In this document: positions 1-5,864 of the stretch, in pieces
Position numbering within the stretch: position 1 is the stretch's first letter
Layout of the letters: every line of letters begins with the position of its first letter
Assembly: GCA_005879095.1 (NCBI GenBank)
Contig: VBLM01000280.1
Span: 1 to 6,097 of the forward strand
Direction of reading: 5' to 3'
From: Deltaproteobacteria bacterium
GTDB lineage: Bacteria > Myxococcota > Myxococcia > Myxococcales > 40CM-4-68-19
DNA length: 6,097 nucleotides
The notes under the pieces: generated by a model
What the model was told of the DNA's origin: nothing
The model's input: only the letters and a program-made list of their open reading frames with translations
Databases searched by the model: none
Position numbers and translations under genes: made by a program

Positions 1-2083
1 CGAGCAACGGATCGTACGCGCGCGCGACCTCTGCCCGCGCCGTCGAGACGCGCGCCGCCAGCTCGCGCGTCATCTTTTCCCAACCGGCGTCCGAGCCGCG
101 AGTCGCCAGCGCGAGCAGATCGACCTCGACGCTCTCCAGCACCGGGTCGAGCCCGCCCACCGGCTCGGTGAAGACGCCCACGCCCGCGTCGAGGACGTCG
201 AGCACCCGCGCCGCGAGCGTGCCTTCCGGCCGGAAGACGTAGATGCGCACCTCGCGCGACTGGCCGATGCGATCGATGCGGCCGATGCGCTGCTCGATGG
301 CCGCCGGGCTCCAGGAGAGGTCATAGTTCACCAGCACGTGGCAGTGCTGGAAATTGCGCCCCTCGCCGCCCAGCTCGGTGCAGAGCAGCACGCGCGGCCC
401 CTCTGGATCGCGGAAGCGCGCCACCAGCTTGTCGCGCTCGGCGGGCGTGAGATCGCCGACGTAGGCGAGGGCTTCGATGCGCTTTTTCGCCAGCGCGACG
501 CGCAGGTACTCGATGGTCTCGCGCGTCTCGGCGAAGACGAGGACTTTCTCGTGGGCGCCGAGCTGATCGAGCAGCCGCTGGAAGGCCTCGAGCTTCGAGT
601 CCTGAGGCAGCGCCTGCGCTTTCGGCGCCAGCTTGCGCAGCCGCGAATCCTCCGCCGCAGCCAGTCCCGCGGCGAGCGCGGCCGGCGAGCTGCCCAACCG
701 GCGCAAGAGGCTTTCCAGCACCGCGCCCGAGGGCAATTTCGCTTCCGCCATCGCCGCGCGCACGTCGTGCTCCAGCGTTTTTTCAGCGGCTGTCAGCTCG
801 ACGTCGATGCGGGTCAGCTTGCGCGGCGTGAAACCACCGACGACCGCGCGCCGATTGCGCAGAAGGCGCGACGAGAGTCCGTAACTTTCGGCGAGGTGCG
901 CGAGCAACGCCTGCTTCGAGAGCGTCTTCAGCTCGGGATCGTCGGGAAACAGCCGCGCGATGCGGCCCTGCGCTGCTGCGTCTCCTGCGAGCAAGGCGCG
1001 CACTTCGGCGGAGAGGTCGCCCTGCCGCGCCAGCCGCGCGCGCAGTTCCTGCTCGGTCGCCGCCGGCGCCGGATCCACCAGCCGCAGCAGCGCATGGTAT
1101 TCGGCCGGATCGAGCTGCAGCGGCGTCGCCGTCAGGAGTAAGAGGCCCCACGTCTTCCGCGCCAGGGCCCTGGCCACCTCATACGCACGAGCCCCGCGCA
1201 GATGATGGGCCTCGTCGATGATCACCAGATCCCACCCCGCGTCCGCCGCGGTCGCCGATTCCTCCTTGCTGCGCGAGAGCCACTCGAGCGAAGTGATCAC
1301 CAGCGGATGGCGCGACCACGGCGATTCCTCCGGCGCCTCGGCCTCGGCCGCCTCGCGATCGTCCTTCGCGCGATCGGGATCCATCAGCGTGAAGAGCAGG
1401 TTGAACTTGTGGAACAGCTCGGCCAGCCATTGCACGGTGAGATGCGAGGGCGCGACCACGAGGCAGCGCTTGACCAGGCCGGCGTGCAGCAGCGCGGACA
1501 AAACCAGACCGGCCTCGATCGTCTTGCCGAGCCCGACCTCGTCGGCGAGCACGAAGCGCGGCTGCGGCGCGGAGAGCACCTGGTGGGCGACGGATACTTG
1601 ATGAGGCTTGACGTAGACGCGCGAAGCGAAGAGCGCGCCGAGCGCGTCGGCCCGCCGCTCGAGATCGAGCCGCACCGCTTCCGATCGAAGCTGAAAATCC
1701 TCCGGCGCGCCCCAGCGGCCCGACGCCAGCTGCTCGGCCGGTCCCTCGCGCGGCGTGGGCGCGCGCAGGTCGGCCTCGCTGCGGATGGACGGCTTCTTGC
1801 CCTCCGTCTCGACGGTGTAGCGGTAGAGATCGTTGGCCGGGCCGGGCAGCGATCGCAGCACGCGCACGATCGATCCGTCGGCCAGCAGCGCGGGCGTCTG
1901 CGGCGCGAAGCGATAGCGAGCCAGCGCCGGATCGCGCGACGAAAGCATCACCGGCCCGCCCGGCCGCCCGGGAAACTGCGCCGAGAGCCGCGGCGGGTCC
2001 TCGCTCACCGCCAGCACGTGCCCGACGCCCCAGGCGCTTTGTGCGCGATGGAGGACCTTCATGCCTTTGAGGAACTGCGCCAT
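1..2083 (-). CDS. rapA: RapA/HepA-like SWI2/SNF2 ATPase, RNA polymerase-associated (3' end beyond window)
   Basis: The minus strand is open without a stop from ATG 2083 to the window edge (694 codons; the family is typically 900-970 aa, so a few hundred C-terminal residues are missing). Residues about 8-40 (MKVLHRAQSAWGVGHVLAV then a QFP stretch) resemble the Tudor/KOW-like N-terminal domain of E. coli RapA. Helicase motifs seen: DEVGLGKTIEAG with the Walker Lys at about residue 187, DEAHHL at 290-295, TATPLQ at 318-323, SRLLRNRRAVVGGF, then lobe 2 with TELGGEGRNFQ around 569-579 and QRIGRIDRIGQ at 598-608. The motif I context and the RNR..V.GF segment match RapA more closely than generic chromatin-remodeller-like SNF2 proteins. 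Known family role: ATP-driven recycling of stalled RNA polymerase; function here is inferred. Start 2083 is chosen because GAAGG lies 8 nt upstream; an in-frame ATG at 2062 has no comparable Shine-Dalgarno. An acidic Glu/Ala-rich insert sits between motifs Ia and II. It is divergent from the ChrA gene. Confidence 0.9.
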   Translation of the reverse strand, partial: MAQFLKGMKVLHRAQSAWGVGHVLAVSEDPPRLSAQFPGRPGGPVMLSSRDPALARYRFAPQTPALLADGSIVRVLRSLPGPANDLYRYTVETEGKKPSIRSEADLRAPTPREGPAEQLASGRWGAPEDFQLRSEAVRLDLERRADALGALFASRVYVKPHQVSVAHQVLSAPQPRFVLADEVGLGKTIEAGLVLSALLHAGLVKRCLVVAPSHLTVQWLAELFHKFNLLFTLMDPDRAKDDREAAEAEAPEESPWSRHPLVITSLEWLSRSKEESATAADAGWDLVIIDEAHHLRGARAYEVARALARKTWGLLLLTATPLQLDPAEYHALLRLVDPAPAATEQELRARLARQGDLSAEVRALLAGDAAAQGRIARLFPDDPELKTLSKQALLAHLAESYGLSSRLLRNRRAVVGGFTPRKLTRIDVELTAAEKTLEHDVRAAMAEAKLPSGAVLESLLRRLGSSPAALAAGLAAAEDSRLRKLAPKAQALPQDSKLEAFQRLLDQLGAHEKVLVFAETRETIEYLRVALAKKRIEALAYVGDLTPAERDKLVARFRDPEGPRVLLCTELGGEGRNFQHCHVLVNYDLSWSPAAIEQRIGRIDRIGQSREVRIYVFRPEGTLAARVLDVLDAGVGVFTEPVGGLDPVLESVEVDLLALATRGSDAGWEKMTRELAARVSTARAEVARAYDPLL

Positions 2084-2110
2084 CGGCGGAACCTTCTATA
2101 CTGGAAGGAC
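2084..2110. promoter_or_regulatory. 27-bp divergent intergenic gap with paired Shine-Dalgarno arms and TATACT box
   Basis: The gap contains CCTTC (2092-2096) and GAAGG (2104-2108), a perfect 5-bp inverted repeat around a 7-nt centre. Read on the minus strand, the left arm is GAAGG placed 8 nt before the rapA-like ATG, a good ribosome binding site. The right arm is GAAGG only 2 nt before the chrA ATG, too close to work well. TATACT at 2097-2102 matches five of six positions of a sigma70 -10 box on the plus strand; a start site 6-7 nt downstream would be at about 2108-2110, so chrA mRNA could be nearly leaderless. No convincing -35 box at 16-18 bp spacing is visible. The promoter reading is inference; the short gap and inverted repeat are directly seen. 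Confidence 0.4.
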
Positions 2111-3454
2111 ATGGACGGCCATGCCATCTCCGCGCCGGCGCAGGCGATCCTCGCTCCGCAGCGCAGCCGTCCCGGCCTCTCCGAGTATTTCCGCGCTTCG
2201 CTCTTCCTCGGCGTGGTCGGGTTCGGCGGCGGCCTCTCCGTGCTGGCCAACATCCATTCGCTGGTCGTCAACCGGCGGCGGTGGCTGACCGAGCGCGAAT
2301 TCACCAACACCGTCACCGTCTCGCAGATGCTGCCGGGGGGAGCGGCGGCGAACGCGCTGGCGTACATCGGCCTGCGCTTCGGCGGCCTCAACGGCGCCGT
2401 GCTCGGGTACGTCGGCTTCGTGCTGCCGGGGTGGATCGCGGTGATGGCGCTCGCGTTTCTCTACGTTCACTACGGAACGAGCCCGAACGCAGAGACATTG
2501 CTCGGCGGATTCAACGCCGCGGTGGTCGGAATCATCGGCGCGATCACGTTGAAGATGGCGAAGTCGGCGGTGGCGCGGCTGTGGCAGATGGGCCTGGCGG
2601 CGGCGGCGCTGCTCTTTTCGGTCGTCGGTGATGCCGCGCCGGGCGAGATCGCGCTGCTCAGCATCGGCGTCGGTCTGGCGATCGACCTCGGCACCAAGCG
2701 CGCCCGGCTCTTCGCCATCGAGCGCAGGCGCGTGCCGCGGCCAGCGGTGAAAGAGCCACCGGTCGTGTTGCCGGAAGAAGGCGCCACGCTGGCGACGGAG
2801 AAGGAGAACGAGAAGGAGAAGGAGAAGGAGAGCGAGAAGGAAAAGGAAAAGCCGCCTGCCGAGGTGCGCATCGCGACCTGGACGGTGGTGGCGGTGATGC
2901 TCGGGCTCGTCATCCATGAGACCGGGCTCGATCGCGAGCTGCTGCGCATCGGGCTCTCGTTCTTCCGCACCGGCCTGGGCGCGTACGGCGGCGGGTTCGC
3001 CATCGTGCCGCACTTGAAGCAGGTGGTGGCGCGGCAGGGTTGGCTGACCGATCGACAGTTCGCCGACGCGGTGGCGATCGGCAAGCTGACGCCCGGGCCG
3101 GTGCTCCTGCTCGCGACCTTCATCGGTTACCTGCAGCACGGCTGGCTGGGCGCAGTGGTGGCGACGATCGGAATCTTCTCGGCCCCGTTCGCGCTGGTTG
3201 CCTTCGCCGGCACCTGGCTCGACCGCCTCCGCTCGCGGCGGCCGGTGCGCGCGGCGTTGCGCGGGCTGACTCCTGCGGTGCTCGGTCTGATGGCGGCGGC
3301 GATGCTCTCGCTCGGCGACACGCTCAACGGACAGGGAGAGATCGCCATCGCGGTCGCGGTCGCGCTGACGCTGAGCCGTTTCGAGATCAATCCGGCGGTC
3401 ATGCTGGCCGTGGGCGGACTGGCGCGATTCGGATTCAAGTTCGCCGGATTGTGA
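2111..3454 (+). CDS. chrA: ChrA/CHR-family transporter (putative chromate ion transporter)
   Basis: The product is 447 aa with two homologous membrane domains, the long-chain (LCHR) architecture of the chromate transporter family, in which the first proteins studied export chromate from the cytoplasm. Domain 1 (about 28-205) has GVVGFGGGLSVLANIH (34-49), RRWLTEREF (56-64), QMLPGGAAANA (72-82) and GYVGFVLPG. Domain 2 (about 255-447) has FRTGLGAYGGGFAIVPHL (285-302), GWLTDRQFADAVAIGKLTPGP (310-330) and ATFIGYLQHGWLGA. These paired FGG/GGG, WL-T-x-x-x-F and PG(P/G) blocks are the family signature. The domains are joined by a charged cytoplasmic-type linker (206-252) with a Glu/Lys repeat. The frame is open far upstream, but that part is antisense to rapA; ATG 2111 is the best start, although its GAAGG is very close. 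An alternative ATG at 2048 would overlap rapA and lacks a Shine-Dalgarno. The stop overlaps the rpiA ribosome binding site, so the two are probably cotranscribed. Substrate is not provable from sequence; many CHR homologues have no tested chromate activity. Confidence 0.88.
   Translation: MDGHAISAPAQAILAPQRSRPGLSEYFRASLFLGVVGFGGGLSVLANIHSLVVNRRRWLTEREFTNTVTVSQMLPGGAAANALAYIGLRFGGLNGAVLGYVGFVLPGWIAVMALAFLYVHYGTSPNAETLLGGFNAAVVGIIGAITLKMAKSAVARLWQMGLAAAALLFSVVGDAAPGEIALLSIGVGLAIDLGTKRARLFAIERRRVPRPAVKEPPVVLPEEGATLATEKENEKEKEKESEKEKEKPPAEVRIATWTVVAVMLGLVIHETGLDRELLRIGLSFFRTGLGAYGGGFAIVPHLKQVVARQGWLTDRQFADAVAIGKLTPGPVLLLATFIGYLQHGWLGAVVATIGIFSAPFALVAFAGTWLDRLRSRRPVRAALRGLTPAVLGLMAAAMLSLGDTLNGQGEIAIAVAVALTLSRFEINPAVMLAVGGLARFGFKFAGL
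2798..2851 (+). repeat. Imperfect GAGAAG hexanucleotide tandem repeat coding a Glu/Lys linker
   Basis: Eighteen codons (residues 230-247 of the ChrA-like protein) alternate GAG/GAA with mostly AAG, giving E-K repeated with one N and one S interruption. At the DNA level this is about nine copies of a GAGAAG unit, with some units drifting to GAAAAG. Copy-number changes of the 6-bp unit would keep the frame, so it can alter linker length but not switch the gene off. It lies between the two membrane domains and is A+G-only in long stretches, unlike the surrounding coding DNA. Confidence 0.85.
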
Positions 3455-3461
3455 GGAACGT
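3453..3461 (+). promoter_or_regulatory. rpiA ribosome binding site overlapping chrA stop codon
   Basis: GAGGAA at 3453-3458 begins inside the chrA TGA stop (3452-3454) and lies a few bases before the TTG start of rpiA at 3462. No ATG or GTG in the rpiA frame precedes the conserved N-terminal helix, so TTG 3462 is the likely start. The arrangement suggests translational coupling of rpiA to chrA. Confidence 0.5.
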
Positions 3462-4072
3462 TTGGATTCCGACGCGCAGCGAAGAGCGGCTGGGGAAAAA
3501 GCGGCCGAGCTCGTCCAACCCGGGATGACGATCGGTTACGGCACCGGCCGGGCGGCGACCGCGGCGCTGGAGGCGCTGGCGCGGCGGCACACAGCGGTGC
3601 GCGGCGTGCCGACGTCCGATCGCACCGCGGAAACCTGCCGCAAGCTCGGCTTGCAGCTGACGACGCTGGAGGACTCGCCGCAGCTCGACCTGGTGATCGA
3701 CGGCGCCGACGAGGTCGATCCCGCCTTGCAACTCCTCAAAGGCGGCGGCGGCGCGCACGTCCGCGAGAAGCTGGTGGCGCTCGCGTCCTCGGCGTCACGC
3801 GCGGCGTGCCGATCGAGGTCGTCGCGTTCGGCTGGCGGACGACCCTGGCGCTCGTCGCCAAGCTACTGCCGGGAGCGCAGCGCCGCGACGGTCCGCTGTC
3901 GGACAACGGCGGCGTCCTGGTCGACGCGCCGCTGCCGCCGAGCGCCGATCTGCACCTGCTCGATCGCGCGCTGAAGGCGATCTCCGGCGTGGTCGATCAC
4001 GGCCTCTTCCTCGACCTGAAACCGATCGTGGTCGTCGGCGGCGCGACCGGCGTGCGCGTCATCGGTGGCTGA
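3462..4072 (+). pseudogene. rpiA: Ribose-5-phosphate isomerase A, broken by internal deletion and frameshift
   Basis: RpiA interconverts ribose-5-phosphate and ribulose-5-phosphate in the non-oxidative pentose phosphate pathway. The first frame (TTG 3462 to about 3788) encodes a normal N-terminal half: AAELVQPGMTIGYGTG, VPTSDRTAE, then VIDGADEVDPALQLLKGGGG and VREKLVA. These contain counterparts of E. coli active-site Asp81, Asp84, Lys94 and Glu103 (here 80, 83, 93, 102). Homology then switches to another frame (positions congruent to 2 mod 3) at about 3785, continuing LGVTRGVPIEVVAFGW, LSDNGGVLVDAP, AISGVVDHGLFLDLKPIVVVGG and VRVIGG to TGA 4070-4072. By comparison with E. coli RpiA, about 40-46 nt (length 1 mod 3) are missing at the junction; the lost segment would hold the F-x-x-I-A-D-x-S-K strand with catalytic Lys121. 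Translation as it stands would make a hybrid tail ending at 3974. It could be a true pseudogene or an assembly error. It sits immediately after chrA and converges on the HMA gene with a 14-bp overlap. Confidence 0.88.
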
Positions 4073-4319
4073 GGTAGCCGGCGCCGCTGATCGCTTTCTG
4101 GATCGCGGCCGCGGATGCGGTCGCGTCGTCGAAGACGACCCTCATCTCCTTCTTCGTCAAATCCGAAGAGACGGTGCGGACGCCCTTCACCTGCTGCACC
4201 GCCTGCTCGGTCTTGTAGACGTCGCCCTTGCTGTGCCAGCCCTCGATTTTGAGGCTCAGCGACTGCTCAGCCGCCTGCGCAGCGAGCGAAAGCAACAGGA
4301 CCGTCAGCACCCTTCGCAT
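4059..4319 (-). CDS. Small exported HMA-fold (MerP/CopZ-like) protein lacking the CxxC motif
   Basis: The product is 86 aa. Residues 1-17 (MRRVLTVLLLSLAAQA then AEQ) look like a Sec signal peptide with an A-x-A cleavage site, so the mature protein of about 69 aa is probably periplasmic. The mature part follows the heavy-metal-associated ferredoxin-like pattern: SLKIEGWHSKGD, a helix EQAVQQVKGVRTV, SSDLTKKEMRVVFDD, a second helix AAAIQKAISGAGY. Canonical HMA domains have G-M-T-C-x-x-C; here the two Cys positions are Ser30 and Asp33 (G-W-H-S-K-G-D), so standard Cu(I)/Hg(II) thiolate binding is absent. It contains no Cys at all. It starts 24 nt after the ZIP-fusion stop on the same strand, with no clear Shine-Dalgarno, so it is probably the last gene of that operon. 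Its 3' end overlaps the convergent rpiA by 14 bp. Binding through His29/Asp33 or a purely structural role are possibilities only. Confidence 0.75.
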   Translation of the reverse strand: MRRVLTVLLLSLAAQAAEQSLSLKIEGWHSKGDVYKTEQAVQQVKGVRTVSSDLTKKEMRVVFDDATASAAAIQKAISGAGYLSHR

Positions 4320-4343
4320 GGAACGGAATGATAACCGTCTTGA

Positions 4344-5864
4344 TCACGCGGTGCGCGGGCCGTGGCGGAGCGGCGCGAACCAGCCGCGTACGCCGGCCGT
4401 CCATAGCGTGGCCAGCGCCAGCGCGATCAGCACCGCTGCCGATGCGGCGCCGAGGGGCGAGGACGCGGCTTGCGCCGACACGGGATCGCGCAAGCCCGCC
4501 AGCACCGCGCGAGCGACCGGAGCCGCGCGCGCCACCAGGCCTCCCTTCCACGCGAACAGCCACACCACGGCGACCACGCCCAACCAGAGGAAACGGTTCT
4601 TTTCCCTCATCGCGCGCATCAGCGGGCGACGCGTGAAGGGACCGATCGAGAGCATCGCGACGGCCACGACCGGATTGAATCCCTTGTGCAGCAGCACCGC
4701 AGCGACTGCGACCGCTCCGGCCTCGTCGAGCCGAGCGCAAAGCAGCAGCCCAACCGCCATCGCCAGCATCGGCACGGTGTGCGCGGGAAGTTCAGGCGTG
4801 CTGACTTCGAGCCCGGCCGCGACGAAGAGCAGCGCCAGCAGGGGGGGCGCTCGGTGCCGGATGGCGTCGACCAACTCCTGAAGCACGCCCTGGCCGGGTT
4901 CACGCTGAGTGAAATGTTGCGCGAGCGGCAGCGCGAAGAGCACGGTCAATGCGCCGAGCGCGACGGCAAAGAGCGGACCGAGCAGGACCAGCGCGAGGAG
5001 GAATGCGTCCCAACGGAAGAAGCGCGTCCGCACCGCGAGCAGCGCGCAGGCGATCACGCCAAACAGCACGGCCGGCGCCGACAGGATGGCGATGCCGCCG
5101 AACACGCGCAGAAACTCCAGCAGCGGGCCCGCCGCCTGTTGCTGCCGGACGTGCAGCACGGCGGACAAGCCGGCGACGAGAAGGCCCGCCCCGCAAGCGC
5201 CGAGGTCGGCCGCGCGCTCCCAGGTGGAACCGAATCGCTGCGCGCGGATCTCGTCCGAGATCACGTGCAGGAGCGCTCCAGCCGTGACCGCCGTCGCGAT
5301 CTCGAGGAACGCGCCTTCGCCGAAGCCGGGCACGACGCGGCTGAAGAACACGCCGGCCACGCCGGACGCACCCACCGCCGCCGCGCGGAACGCCACCGTT
5401 CGCGGCCCGCGCAACTCCAGGAACGGCAGCACGACCGCGGCGGTGAGCGGCGCGTGATGGGCGACCAGCGCGATCTCCAGATCGAGCTGACCTTGCGGCT
5501 GCGCCAGCGCCGCCACCAGCGCGAGGCCTTCCGCGACCGAGTGGAAGACGAGCGCGGCAAACCCGACTTCGGCCGCCACGCGCAGCCCGGTGAATCCGCG
5601 TCCGTGCAGGAGCCCCGGACCGAAGGCGCGCGCGCCCGCCTCCAATGCCCACGGCAGCGCGAAGCCGGCCGCCATCCACAAGAGCGCGGCCAACCCCTGC
5701 GAGGGCAGCACTTCGGGCAACAGATGGAAGGCGACGACTCCCGCCGCGGCCGCGAAGGCGAACGTGCGCGTGCGCTCGAGGATCGCCGGCCGCTTGCGCG
5801 CGACCAGCGCGATGCCACCGCCGAGAAGCGCGGAAAATGCAGCGAGCAGCGCGGCGCGGATCAT
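4344..5864 (-). CDS. ZIP-family metal transporter fused to a C-terminal permease-like domain
   Basis: The product is 506 aa and almost entirely hydrophobic. The N-terminal half (1-235) follows ZIP (zinc/iron permease) layout: AAFSALLGGGIAL in TM1, AFHLLPE (45-51) in TM2, VFHSVAEGLAL (106-116) for the TM4 H-x-x-x-E-G metal motif, LVAHHAPLTAAVVLPFLELRG (133-153) for TM5, and LLHVISDEI (198-206) for TM6. The TM5 Glu of the usual H-x-x-P-E motif is Leu140. The C-terminal half (about 248-495) adds several further membrane segments; CARLDEAGAVAVAAVLL followed by HKGFNPVVAVAMLSIGP (393-409) resembles the second repeat of the PF03773-type permeases (ArsP/DUF318), but their CxC/CSCG motif is not seen, so this assignment is tentative. 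Start 5864 is chosen because its ATGA overlaps the fur stop, GAGAG lies upstream, and the 51 extra residues from ATG 6017 are out-of-frame Arg-rich readings of fur. Likely role: divalent metal (Zn, Mn or Fe) transport under control of the upstream Fur-type regulator. Confidence 0.78.
   Translation of the reverse strand: MIRAALLAAFSALLGGGIALVARKRPAILERTRTFAFAAAAGVVAFHLLPEVLPSQGLAALLWMAAGFALPWALEAGARAFGPGLLHGRGFTGLRVAAEVGFAALVFHSVAEGLALVAALAQPQGQLDLEIALVAHHAPLTAAVVLPFLELRGPRTVAFRAAAVGASGVAGVFFSRVVPGFGEGAFLEIATAVTAGALLHVISDEIRAQRFGSTWERAADLGACGAGLLVAGLSAVLHVRQQQAAGPLLEFLRVFGGIAILSAPAVLFGVIACALLAVRTRFFRWDAFLLALVLLGPLFAVALGALTVLFALPLAQHFTQREPGQGVLQELVDAIRHRAPPLLALLFVAAGLEVSTPELPAHTVPMLAMAVGLLLCARLDEAGAVAVAAVLLHKGFNPVVAVAMLSIGPFTRRPLMRAMREKNRFLWLGVVAVVWLFAWKGGLVARAAPVARAVLAGLRDPVSAQAASSPLGAASAAVLIALALATLWTAGVRGWFAPLRHGPRTA

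Noticed and set aside
338..1141. Plus-strand open frame of 267 codons
   Set aside because: It is exactly antisense to the RapA helicase motifs in a high-GC gene; composition is Arg/Gln-rich with no recognisable domain.
1202..2110. Long plus-strand open frame upstream of the ChrA start, giving an apparent 750-aa protein
   Set aside because: It is the codon-aligned antisense of the rapA-like gene, is Arg/Leu/Glu-rich low-complexity and shows no family motif; true ChrA homology begins only after 2111.
2096..3139. Minus-strand open frame of 347 codons opposite chrA
   Set aside because: Shadow of the CHR-family gene, with Arg/His-rich composition and no domain; the poly-Leu run is only the reverse of the Glu/Lys repeat.
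3806..4072. Separate 88-aa gene starting at GTG 3806
   Set aside because: It is the C-terminal part of rpiA after the frameshift; homology extends upstream of this codon (LGVTRG) and no ribosome binding site is seen.
4841..4847. G7 homopolymer as a possible phase-variation or frameshift site in the ZIP fusion
   Set aside because: The frame is continuous with hydrophobic segments on both sides and there is no sign of an alternative frame being used.
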